42,188 nt of DNA from Myxococcales bacterium (GTDB lineage Bacteria > Myxococcota_A > UBA9160 > UBA4427): the NCBI GenBank assembly GCA_012959665.1, contig DUCT01000011.1, positions 1-42,188 on the forward strand, written 5' to 3'. Under the pieces are notes generated by a model. The model was not told the origin of the DNA, did not search any database, and saw nothing but the letters and a program-made list of their open reading frames with translations. A program made the translations under genes and the position numbers. Positions 24,771 through 32,357 of the stretch are shown here, piece after piece. Every line of letters starts with the position of its first letter. Position 1 is the stretch's first letter.

Positions 24771-25724
24771 TCAGGCCTCGTGGGGATAGAACTGCTTTGC
24801 CCACTCCCGGAAAGCCCCGATGGGCCCGTCGCCCTCGCAGAGGACCGGGCGGACCGCAAAAACCTTGTTCTCCCAGATCGGAATGTCCTGTTCCATCTGG
24901 CGGATCGCCTCGGCGATGAAAGCCCGCCCGGCCCCCTTGTCCGGGCGCAGCCCCCGGGCGCGATTGACCGAAAAGGAGAAACAGGCATCCACCGCACCCC
25001 CATCGATGGGGGTGTTAGTTCCGACCACGAGTAACTCAAAGGCCCCGGACGCCCGCACCACGCCGAGCCCCATGCCGTGCCAGGTCACTTCGAGTCGCGA
25101 CACCGCCATCTCTCCATCGGGTCGAGGTACCCTTGAGAGTGTGACCGAGCGGTACAGCGGGCCCTCGAAAGTGATCTCTGGATCAGGAGCCTCGGCAAAG
25201 CCGTGGACCGCGCGAAAATGAGCGGGGTCTGAAGTGTTCTCGGCGATCTCCTGATTTCGGGTGCGAATCGTCCAGTGATGATGGGTGGGCGCACTCCATT
25301 CCGAATTATCAAGCTCCGGAATTTCGGGGACAGGCCAGTTCGGTCCCTCGCCGGAAGGGTGATACCAGGCCCAAACAATGCCGCTCTTAACCTCGGTCGG
25401 GTAACGGCGGAGCCGGGCCCGGGCAGGGATCCGTTTCGCGTAGGGGACCTCGACACACCTGCCCTCGAGGTCGAAGCGCCAGGCATGAAACGGACAGCGA
25501 AAGCGCTCGCCTTCAACGACGGCCCCGAATCCCAGATGAGCGCCCAGGTGCGGACAATACGCACCGAAGAGTCCAACCTCGCGGGATGCCGTGGAGACGA
25601 GCACCAACTCTTGGCCCCAGAAGCGTAGGCGAGTCGCCCGGCCCGGCGCAATTTGGTCAAGGAAGCCCACACGAAACCAGCCCACGGGAATGGGAAAGGG
25701 GAATTCTCCTGGATTAGCCAGCAT
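24771..25724 (-). CDS. Rieske [2Fe-2S] non-heme iron oxygenase (KshA/sterol-desaturase-like)
   Basis: A 317-residue oxygenase component. The Rieske cluster is intact as Cys57-Pro-His59 and Cys77-x2-His80. The mononuclear iron site reads ENTSDPAHFRAVH, with Asp166, His169 and His174. Length and spacing resemble the KshA and cholesterol 7-desaturase group, which acts on sterol rings, but other substrates cannot be excluded. A reductase partner is not seen nearby. The frame begins at a TTG at 25808, giving 28 more residues; the ATG at 25724 with AAGG upstream is preferred because it starts just before the conserved PIPVGWF and leaves room for a promoter. It is divergent from the thioesterase gene. 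Confidence 0.85.
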   Translation of the reverse strand: MLANPGEFPFPIPVGWFRVGFLDQIAPGRATRLRFWGQELVLVSTASREVGLFGAYCPHLGAHLGFGAVVEGERFRCPFHAWRFDLEGRCVEVPYAKRIPARARLRRYPTEVKSGIVWAWYHPSGEGPNWPVPEIPELDNSEWSAPTHHHWTIRTRNQEIAENTSDPAHFRAVHGFAEAPDPEITFEGPLYRSVTLSRVPRPDGEMAVSRLEVTWHGMGLGVVRASGAFELLVVGTNTPIDGGAVDACFSFSVNRARGLRPDKGAGRAFIAEAIRQMEQDIPIWENKVFAVRPVLCEGDGPIGAFREWAKQFYPHEA

Positions 25725-25883
25725 ATGCCTTGCCTTTCTCTCGCGAAAAACGTCGGGCAGCAGGGCGACTGGGTCAAGGCCAAAATGGACTTTCAGGTGC
25801 TCATCCAAGGGCCGAGAAGAGTCCGACCAAAGCGATCATCTTGTCTAGCTTGGCCCAACCGAAATCCGTATGCTGCCGCCCGC

Positions 25884-26702
25884 ATGACTAAAGAACTGCG
25901 TGATAAAGAAAATGCCGTCTACAACCCGGATGGCGATTGGCTGGTGCCCACATCTCTCGCCCAAGGCCCCTGGGACCCGGAGCATCAGAACGGGGGTGCC
26001 GTATCGGGCATCCTCGCCCGGGCAGTGGAACGTGTGGAGGCGCCCTGCCCCATGCGAATCGCTCGACTCAGTATCGACCTGATGCGGCCGGTGCCCATGA
26101 AGGCGCTCAGTCCCAAAGTGCGAGTGGTTCGGGCGGGCCGCCGAATCCAGGTGGTTGACGCCTGGCTCGAGTACGAAGGCAAGGCTGTGGCGCGGGCCTC
26201 GGCCCTACGCGTCCGAACGGATGCCTCGCTTAGCCCGGGAGACGAGTACGCGTTCTCGCTCACGCCTCCGCCTCGGCCAAAACCCGAAGCGGAGCGGCCG
26301 GCGACGCGCCGAAACCTCTCCTACGTACCCGGGTGGCTGCGGGCGGTCGACTTCCGCCGGGACAAACTCTCTCAGCCCGGTCAGGAAAACCGGGTTTGGG
26401 TCCGCTTGCGGAAGGCCCTGGTTGCCGGCGAGCCCAATGCGCCCATCGTACGGCTCGCCGCGCTCAGTGACTTCTCCGCAGGCATTGCCAATGCGCTGGA
26501 TTTCTCTGAGTGGACTTCCCCGAATGCGGATCTGAGCCTGCATATCCTTCGCGAACCCCAAAGCGAGTGGTTGGTCCTGGAGGGCTCTGCCTCGATCACC
26601 CACGATGGCCTGGGCCAATCCTCCGCGATCATCTTCGATGACCAGGGCGTCTGCGCTCGGGGACAGGCGTCGTTGCTCGTGGATCGTCCCCCTCGCGCCT
26701 GA
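25884..26702 (+). CDS. TesB-like acyl-CoA thioesterase family protein
   Basis: A 272-residue protein with a double hot-dog layout. The first half has the GPWDPEHQNGGAVSGILAR segment near 28-46 and LSIDLMRPVPM near 63-73. The second half has LSDFSAGIANALDF near 199-212 and ends in the beta strand QASLLVD. TesB-like proteins hydrolyse acyl-CoA to free acid and CoA, and the Asp in LSDFSAG fits the usual catalytic position. No signal peptide is seen, so it acts in the cytoplasm. The ATG at 25884 is chosen because the frame upstream is antisense to the Rieske gene. Nothing specific is known of the chain length used. Confidence 0.8.
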   Translation: MTKELRDKENAVYNPDGDWLVPTSLAQGPWDPEHQNGGAVSGILARAVERVEAPCPMRIARLSIDLMRPVPMKALSPKVRVVRAGRRIQVVDAWLEYEGKAVARASALRVRTDASLSPGDEYAFSLTPPPRPKPEAERPATRRNLSYVPGWLRAVDFRRDKLSQPGQENRVWVRLRKALVAGEPNAPIVRLAALSDFSAGIANALDFSEWTSPNADLSLHILREPQSEWLVLEGSASITHDGLGQSSAIIFDDQGVCARGQASLLVDRPPRA

Positions 26703-26736
26703 ATCCCGCCCGGGCAAACACCCAGCCCACGCGCGC

Positions 26737-27063
26737 CTAGCCCAAATCGGCTTCGCGTCGGTTCTCGCCATCGAACGCGTAGTCCCGGATGGTTTCGCAG
26801 ACCTGAAGCCGATACTCGGAATAGAAGCGATCGCGTCCGGCCCGCTGGGCAACAAGGTGTTCGGCGTGGTCGCGCCAAGCCTCCAGAGCACTCAGGCTCT
26901 CAAATTCCACCACGGAAATCCGTTCGCCGTCGTCCGCCCCAAAGGCCTTGAAATCGATAAAGCCCGGCATGGCGCGAGCCAGTTCGAGCATCCGCGCGGA
27001 GACCTCGCGATACTCCTCCTTCTGGTCGCTGCGGAGCCTGGACCGGAATAGGGCGACAACCAT
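26737..27063 (-). CDS. antibiotic biosynthesis monooxygenase (ABM) domain protein
   Basis: A 108-residue ferredoxin-like protein. It has the ABM pattern: VVALFRSRLR, then the helix EYREVSARMLELARAMPGFIDFKAF, then ERISVVEFESLSALEAWRDHAEHL. The C-terminal DRFYSEYRLQVCETIRDYAF completes the fold. Such small proteins act as cofactor-free monooxygenases or simply bind heme or small ligands, often as dimers. The ATG at 27063 has AGGAG at a spacing of 7. It is convergent with the thioesterase gene and divergent from the SDR gene. The substrate is unknown. Confidence 0.82.
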   Translation of the reverse strand: MVVALFRSRLRSDQKEEYREVSARMLELARAMPGFIDFKAFGADDGERISVVEFESLSALEAWRDHAEHLVAQRAGRDRFYSEYRLQVCETIRDYAFDGENRREADLG

Positions 27064-27363
27064 CGACGTTCTCCTTCTTGCTGGGCCGAAATTCCGCTTA
27101 AGCGGAAGCCGGGGATTCATGTGAGTGACTCGGTGCCGTGGCTGAGTTCCGTTGGCCCAGAAAGTAGCGACGGCCCCATCGGGTTCAATTGCCACTGAAC
27201 ATACATGGGTCGAAATTTGACCTACCATTGAAGCAGTCCCAAGCCCGGCAGAGTTCAAGAACTTTGCCCGTACCCCTAGCCACTGGCGCCTACCCACTAC
27301 TCCCTACTCCCCACTCCCCACTCCCTACTCCCCACCCCCTACCCCCTACAGACCAGGAGCATC
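27064..27363. other. intergenic region between divergent ABM and SDR genes
   Basis: No gene is seen in these 300 bases. The half next to the ABM gene looks ordinary. The half next to the SDR gene holds a C-rich heptamer array (27290-27349). Promoters for both genes must lie here, but no clear -35/-10 pair stands out by eye. Confidence 0.5.
27290..27349. repeat. heptanucleotide tandem repeat with G-quadruplex potential on the complement
   Basis: Eight full 7-mers plus four bases follow the pattern C-Y-A-C-Y-C-C (for example CTACTCC, CCACTCC, CCACCCC). The array ends 14 bases before the SDR start codon, so it fills the likely 5' leader. On the complement the array has eight runs of three or more G separated by 1-6 bases, which is a strong G-quadruplex pattern. 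The SDR ribosome binding site (AGGAG) follows directly after it. Confidence 0.85.
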
Positions 27364-28164
27364 ATGAATCTCGAGAATCTCTTCTCCATCAAGGGCAAAG
27401 TGGCCGTCGTCACCGGCGGATCCCGGGGCATAGGCGAAATGATCGCCGCGGGCTTTCTCGCCAATGGGGCAAAGGTCTATATCAGTTCCCGCAAAGCCGA
27501 AGCCTGCCATGCCACGGCGAAGCGACTCGTCGATAAATTTGGCGGCGAATGTGTCGCGCTGCCTGCCAATCTGGCGGAGTTGTCGGGCGTCGATGAGCTA
27601 ACCCAGGAGCTAAAGAATCGGGAGCAGCGCGTGGACATCCTTGTGAACAACGCCGGGGTCTCCTGGGGGGCCGGACTCGAAGAGTTTCCCGAGATCGGCT
27701 GGGACAAAGTCATGGACACCAACGTCAAGGGCGTTTTCTTTCTTACCCAGCGCCTGTTGCCCTTGCTCGAAGCCGGAGCCAGCCCCGAGGATCCCGCCCG
27801 GGTGATCAATGTCGGCTCCATCGACGGGATCAAGACCCCCGTCTTCGACACCTTCTCCTACGGCCCCTCCAAGGCCGCGGTTCACGCGCTCACCCGCCAA
27901 CTCGCGTCTCATCTCGTGAAGCGAAACATCATCGTCAACGCCATCGCGCCGGGCCCCTTTCCCACATGGATGCTGTCCACCGGCGTTGGCGGTGGGGGCG
28001 ATGTCGAGGCCACGGACTGGGATGCGGTCGGCCGAGTCAACCCGCGCGGACGGGTCGGCACCCCCGAAGATATTGCCGGTCTGGCCATCTTCCTGAGTTC
28101 CCGGGCAAGTGCCTTCACCGTGGGCGAAGTGATTAGTTGCGACGGCGGGACACTGGTGAGCTGA
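27364..28164 (+). CDS. SDR family oxidoreductase
   Basis: A 266-residue short-chain dehydrogenase with TGGSRGIG at residues 17-24, NNAG at 95-98, and catalytic Ser152, Tyr166 and Lys170. The arginine in GGSRGIG and the SSRKAE after the second strand favour NADPH. The loop GPFPTWMLSTGVGGGGDVEATD is the substrate-side segment. It may reduce a 3-ketoacyl or steroid-type ketone, though SDR substrates cannot be read from sequence. AGGAG lies five bases before the ATG, and a heptamer repeat fills the leader. It is convergent with the 3-hydroxyacyl-CoA dehydrogenase gene, which ends 19 bases away. Confidence 0.9.
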   Translation: MNLENLFSIKGKVAVVTGGSRGIGEMIAAGFLANGAKVYISSRKAEACHATAKRLVDKFGGECVALPANLAELSGVDELTQELKNREQRVDILVNNAGVSWGAGLEEFPEIGWDKVMDTNVKGVFFLTQRLLPLLEAGASPEDPARVINVGSIDGIKTPVFDTFSYGPSKAAVHALTRQLASHLVKRNIIVNAIAPGPFPTWMLSTGVGGGGDVEATDWDAVGRVNPRGRVGTPEDIAGLAIFLSSRASAFTVGEVISCDGGTLVS

Positions 28165-28173
28165 AGTGCGAAT

Positions 28174-28199
28174 CCCCGGGGCTCAGCTGCCGCCCGGGG
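28174..28199. terminator. possible bidirectional stem-loop between convergent genes
   Basis: CCCCGGG at 28174-28180 can pair with CCCGGGG at 28193-28199 across a 12-base loop. It lies between the stops of the convergent SDR and dehydrogenase genes and overlaps the end of the latter. There is no U-tract on either side, so classical intrinsic termination is doubtful. Confidence 0.25.
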
Positions 28200-29193
28200 T
28201 TCCCAGCTTGTTCTTTCGAAGCGCCTGGAGGACGGCCACCAGTCCAGCATCCCGCTCCCGAACCAGTGTCTCCACGCTCCGGCCTGCTGCAGCCACCTGG
28301 CAGCCGTCCACAGCAGCGTCTCGCAAGCCAGGGGTCAACTCGGGGGCTTCCAAGCGAGTCCATGGGGATTTCAGCGACGGACCAAAGTGGTCGAGCATGT
28401 GCGCCATCCCGCCCTCGCCTCCGGCGAGGTGAAAAGTGAGCATGGGGCCCATCAGGGCCCAGCGCAGCCCGGGCCCTGCAGTAATGGATAAGTCGAGCTC
28501 CTCCACGGTGGCCTCACCGTTGGCCAGCATGTGTAGAGCTTCTCGCCACAGAGCTTCCTGCAATCTATCCGCCACGAAGCCATCCACCTCGCGCTCGAGG
28601 CGCATGACCGTCTTGCCGCCAGATCGATAGAAAGCCTCGGCGGTGTCCATCGCTTTTTTCGAGGTGCCTGGCCCGGCCACGAGTTCGACCAGAGGCAGCA
28701 GGTAAACAGGATTGAAGGGGTGCGCGACTACCACACGCTCGGGCATACCGGTGCACCGCTTCGTCAAATCACTGATCCGGTAGCCCGAGGTTGACGAAGC
28801 GATAACCACCCCGGGGTCGCAGTACCCATCCAGCTCTGCCAGGAGTTCTTGTTTGAGTTCCAATCGTTCGGGTGCGCTTTCCTGGACTAGGGCCGTCCCC
28901 TCCACCGCCTCTTCTGCCGTATTGCAAAATTGGACGAGTTCGGGCGAGGCTTCGTCCCCCAGGCCCAACGCCTCCATGGCTGTCCAGGCCTGGGCCAGAG
29001 TTCGCTCAAACAGCGCCTTCGCCGGGGGATTCGGGTCCCAGGCGCGCACGGGGACACCCCGTCCGGCAAAATACGACGCCCAACCGCACCCAATCACCCC
29101 CATGCCGATGCAGGCCACGGACTCCGCGCCCGCCTTGGGCGATTCAAGGGCGGAGACGGGCCGGCTCAACGTTTCCCCTTGGGCCAGACGCAC
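28183..29193 (-). CDS. 3-hydroxyacyl-CoA dehydrogenase family protein (carnitine-dehydrogenase/lambda-crystallin-like)
   Basis: A 336-residue NAD-dependent dehydrogenase. The N-terminal Rossmann fold shows G-M-G-V-I-G near 30-35 and Asp53 at the end of strand two. The catalytic HPFNP box is near 158-162, preceded by VIASSTSGY. The helical C-terminal domain has DGFVADRLQEALWREAL. The single C-terminal domain and length fit the L-carnitine dehydrogenase or lambda-crystallin branch as well as short 3-hydroxybutyryl-CoA dehydrogenases, so the substrate is open. The frame begins at a GTG at 29193 with no ribosome binding site; a TTG at 29169 with AAGGGG upstream is an alternative start. Confidence 0.82.
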   Translation of the reverse strand: MRLAQGETLSRPVSALESPKAGAESVACIGMGVIGCGWASYFAGRGVPVRAWDPNPPAKALFERTLAQAWTAMEALGLGDEASPELVQFCNTAEEAVEGTALVQESAPERLELKQELLAELDGYCDPGVVIASSTSGYRISDLTKRCTGMPERVVVAHPFNPVYLLPLVELVAGPGTSKKAMDTAEAFYRSGGKTVMRLEREVDGFVADRLQEALWREALHMLANGEATVEELDLSITAGPGLRWALMGPMLTFHLAGGEGGMAHMLDHFGPSLKSPWTRLEAPELTPGLRDAAVDGCQVAAAGRSVETLVRERDAGLVAVLQALRKNKLGTPGGS

Positions 29194-29398
29194 CCATTTT
29201 GTGAGAGATGCACCCGGGGCGGGATTTCTCGCTCTTTGTCGCCAATGATTCGGGCCACCCTTGCCCCTCCTGACCTAGAGCTTCAACATACAGCAAGCCC
29301 GGGAGTCTGGTGTCTCCCTCTCCCGGGTCATAATCGTTCTCGTGGGGTTCGCTGTTCTCGCGCCCCTCCACCGCGCGGATTCCAAATGAGGTTCAACC

Positions 29399-29818
29399 AT
29401 GGGCGACCCCGAGCGGTCTTCTAAAATCCCCCCCTACGGAACCGGAGACACTTCCTATCGGGCTGCAGGCGGTGCCGAAGGTCTGAGGAAACTGGTCGAT
29501 CTTTTTTATGACTTCATGGAGCAGTTGCCCGAAGCGCGCCGGGTTCGCGCCATGCACCCGACGGACCTCACGAAGGCCCGGGACAAATTGTCGCTTTTTC
29601 TTTCGGGATGGCTCAACGGACCCAACACCTACGGGGAGAAGTACGGCAAGATTAATATCCCCAAAGCCCATGCCCACCTGGCAATCGGCACGGAAGAGCG
29701 CGACGCCTGGCTCCTTTGTATGAAAAAAGCTTTGCAGGCGCAGCCGTACGCTGAGGAGTTCAAGCGGTACATGTTGCAGGAACTCGGCGTGCCGGCAGAA
29801 CGCTGCCGAACCCGCTAA
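29399..29818 (+). CDS. group II truncated hemoglobin
   Basis: A 139-residue globin of the TrHb2 type. The proximal heme ligand is His91, in KAHAHL, which aligns with the MRHAPF segment of mycobacterial trHbO. It is followed after the expected gap by EERDAWLLCM, where Trp104 is the group II hallmark. The distal helix has LFYDFM with Tyr37 at position B10, used to hold bound oxygen. Such globins bind oxygen or nitric oxide and may support oxygenases or respond to nitrosative stress. It stands 105 bases before the dehydrogenase operon on the same strand, so co-transcription is possible but not shown. Confidence 0.88.
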   Translation: MGDPERSSKIPPYGTGDTSYRAAGGAEGLRKLVDLFYDFMEQLPEARRVRAMHPTDLTKARDKLSLFLSGWLNGPNTYGEKYGKINIPKAHAHLAIGTEERDAWLLCMKKALQAQPYAEEFKRYMLQELGVPAERCRTR

Positions 29819-29923
29819 CCCCCGCCGCTTCCCGCCCGTCTGCAGCCCCTTTCTTTCGGTCTTGGCTAGACTGGGAAGCCGGCCAGGGCTAAATCGAGTT
29901 ATTCCCGCGCAAGGAGATCTCCC

Positions 29924-31129
29924 ATGAGTGCCCCCCATCTGAGTCCTGAGCACGCTGAGTTCCATGAATACGCCCGCCGATGGCTCGACGAGAACGCGCC
30001 GCCTCCGGCCCCGGAACGGCTCCCGCTCAGCCCCATCGAAGTCATGACGGTGGGGCAACGCGATTATCTGCAGGACTGGCAAGGGCGCTGCTACGAAGCA
30101 GGTCTGATCGGTTGCGACTATCCCGTGGAGTACGGGGGGCGAGGGCACCAAGGTTTTCAGAGCATTGCAAACCAGGCGCTTGGCAAGGCACGAGTTCCCT
30201 TCATGATCAACGTGGTCGGGCTCAACATGGCCGCCCCCACGATCCTCCATCACGGCAGCGAAGAACAGAAAAAGAAATTCATCCCGGGTGCTCTGAGCGG
30301 GTCGGAGATCTGGTGCCAGGGCTTCAGCGAACCCGGCGCCGGCTCGGACATGGCCAACCAACAGACCCAGGCGATTCCCCAAGGAGACAACTGGATCGTC
30401 AACGGCCACAAGGTATGGACCAGCCTGGGCCATTTTGCCCAGTGGATGATTCTGATCACCCGCACGAGCAAGCACCACAAATACGATGGCCTCACGTATT
30501 TCCTGGCGCCCATAGAGGGGCATCCCGGCGTGACCGTCCGGCCCCTGGTGAAAATTACCGGGGAGAGCGGTTTTAACGAAGTGCTCTTCGAGGACGCGGT
30601 CATCCCGGACAGTTGCCGGCTGGACGCTGTGGGAAAAGGCTGGACCGTGGCCATGACCACCCTGACCTATGAGCGAGGCGCTGCCGAAAGCGCGGGCGGG
30701 GGAAGCGGAGAAGCCGCGCGCCCCACCCAGCGGCTGATCAATCTGGCCCGCGAAACCCAACGGAACGGGGTTTGCGCTGCGGATGACCCCGTGACTCGGG
30801 ATGCCCTCATGCAGCGCGCCATCGTGGCCGAGGGGTTGGCCCAGAACGCTCGGCGAGCCCGGGTGCCTGCCCTCTGTGATCATCCCATGCGGCTGCCTCT
30901 CCAGCAGAAGCTCGTCGGCAGCGAGCTTTCTCAGCACAACGCACGCCTCGGCGTCCAGATCGCCGGCGCTCACTCGATGCTCTACAAGCTTGATTCGTCG
31001 GCACCCAGCCAGGGCTACTGGCCCCTCGCCTACATGAATTCCTACGGCCACACCATCGCTGCGGGCACCAACGAAATTCAGCGCAATATCCTAGGCGAGC
31101 GTGTGCTCGGCCTGGCGAAGTCCAAGTAG
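29924..31129 (+). CDS. acyl-CoA dehydrogenase family protein, first of a pair
   Basis: A 401-residue flavin dehydrogenase. The FAD and substrate segments are clear: WCQGFSEPGAGSDMANQQT near 127-145, and HKVWTSLGHFAQWMILITR near 163-181. The C-terminus is AAGTNEIQRNILGERVLGLAK, typical of the FadE-like group that acts on long or bulky acyl-CoA. AGGAG lies about eight bases before the ATG. A second, clearly different dehydrogenase gene follows after 35 bases. Such paired genes in steroid degraders make alpha2beta2 enzymes in which only one subunit type is catalytic, so a heteromer is a reasonable guess. Confidence 0.88.
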   Translation: MSAPHLSPEHAEFHEYARRWLDENAPPPAPERLPLSPIEVMTVGQRDYLQDWQGRCYEAGLIGCDYPVEYGGRGHQGFQSIANQALGKARVPFMINVVGLNMAAPTILHHGSEEQKKKFIPGALSGSEIWCQGFSEPGAGSDMANQQTQAIPQGDNWIVNGHKVWTSLGHFAQWMILITRTSKHHKYDGLTYFLAPIEGHPGVTVRPLVKITGESGFNEVLFEDAVIPDSCRLDAVGKGWTVAMTTLTYERGAAESAGGGSGEAARPTQRLINLARETQRNGVCAADDPVTRDALMQRAIVAEGLAQNARRARVPALCDHPMRLPLQQKLVGSELSQHNARLGVQIAGAHSMLYKLDSSAPSQGYWPLAYMNSYGHTIAAGTNEIQRNILGERVLGLAKSK

Positions 31130-31164
31130 CCAACCGCTGACCGACAGCTCAGAAGGAGACTGTG

Positions 31165-32355
31165 ATGAGCAAAGCGACGACACCGCCTGGCTTCGGCTTT
31201 GGCGAGGACGAGGAGATGCTCCGGGACCTCGCCCGGAAATTCCTCGACGAGAAGCTTCCGGTTGAAGCGCTTCGAAAGCTGGTCGCCGAGGCCCCCGAAC
31301 CCGTCTACGACCACGGACAACGTCCCCCATGGGCCCCGGGGCTCTGGAAGCAAATCGTCGAACTGGGCTGGGCGGGCTTGGCCGTGGAAGAAGCCGACGG
31401 AGGCGCGGGGATATCGATGGCGGGCATCGCGGGCCTCGTGGAGGAAGTGGGCCGCCACGCGCTGCCCTCTCCACTGATTTCGACCCTGAGTGCTGCTCTG
31501 GTTCTCCGCTCAGCCGCCAGCGCCCCCGGGCGTGAACAACTTCGCCGAATCGCTCTGGGAACCACCGCCGCCCTGGCCATCACACCGGCGTCCGGGAGTT
31601 GGGAGCCCGGGGACTGCGGAATCACCGGTACCCGCCAGGGCGACGGGTATCTCCTCAACGGCTCGGCCCATTTCGTTCAGGACGCCTTCAAGGCGGACTT
31701 CTTTGTCGGGACTGCGCGGGTCGACGACGAACTCCTCCTCTTCGCGTTGCCTTCCGAGGCCGAAGGCGTTTCCCTGGAGCAGGATCATATCCATGACTTG
31801 ACTCGAGACCAGGGGACGCTTCGGCTTTCGGACGTTCGGCTTTCAGCGAAGGACGTGGTCAGCCCCAATGGCGAAGAAGTCCTCCAACGCGCATGGCCGG
31901 GGCTCCTCGTGCTCGTGAGCGCGGACTTGTGCGGGACGAGCGAATGGCAACTTCAAACCACCGTGGAGTACGCCAAGAACCGCAAACAATTTGATCATCC
32001 TTTGGGCTTCTTCCAGGCGGTCAAACATCCTCTCGTCAACGCCATGGTGGAGATCGATCGTGCCCGATCACTCCTTTATCATGCGGCCTGCTGCATTGAT
32101 ATGGGTTCGCCCGAATCCTTGGAAGCCGCCTGCATGGCGAAGAGCGCCGCCTCGGATGCCGGGGCATTCATCTCAGACCGGTCGGTGCAACTGCACGGCG
32201 GAATTGGTTTTACCTGGGAGTGCGACGTCCATATCTACTTCAAGCGCAGCATGCACAACCAAGCCCTACTGGGAGACGGCGTTCACCAGCGTCGCAAGTT
32301 GGCCGACCGGCTGATCGGCCCCATTGGCGCGACCGTTGAAAACGAGACGGCTTGA
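31165..32355 (+). CDS. acyl-CoA dehydrogenase family protein, second of a pair
   Basis: A 396-residue dehydrogenase more diverged than its neighbour. The N-terminal helical part (EDEEMLRDLARKFLDEKLP) and GWAGLAVEEADGGAGISM are recognisable, but the usual FAD-binding T-E-x2-x-GS motif of the middle domain is replaced by ALAITPASGSWEPGD. The C-terminus keeps KNRKQFDHPLGFFQAVKHPL, QLHGGIGFTWECDVHIYFKR and a short tail. It may be the partner subunit of a heteromeric enzyme. The ATG at 31165 has AAGGAG at a spacing of 6, better than the GTG three bases earlier. The esterase gene follows two bases after its stop. Confidence 0.86.
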   Translation: MSKATTPPGFGFGEDEEMLRDLARKFLDEKLPVEALRKLVAEAPEPVYDHGQRPPWAPGLWKQIVELGWAGLAVEEADGGAGISMAGIAGLVEEVGRHALPSPLISTLSAALVLRSAASAPGREQLRRIALGTTAALAITPASGSWEPGDCGITGTRQGDGYLLNGSAHFVQDAFKADFFVGTARVDDELLLFALPSEAEGVSLEQDHIHDLTRDQGTLRLSDVRLSAKDVVSPNGEEVLQRAWPGLLVLVSADLCGTSEWQLQTTVEYAKNRKQFDHPLGFFQAVKHPLVNAMVEIDRARSLLYHAACCIDMGSPESLEAACMAKSAASDAGAFISDRSVQLHGGIGFTWECDVHIYFKRSMHNQALLGDGVHQRRKLADRLIGPIGATVENETA

Positions 32356-32357
32356 CT

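Noticed and set aside
29393-31051. 552-codon - strand frame
   Set aside because: Antisense to the globin and acyl-CoA dehydrogenase genes; no recognisable domain.
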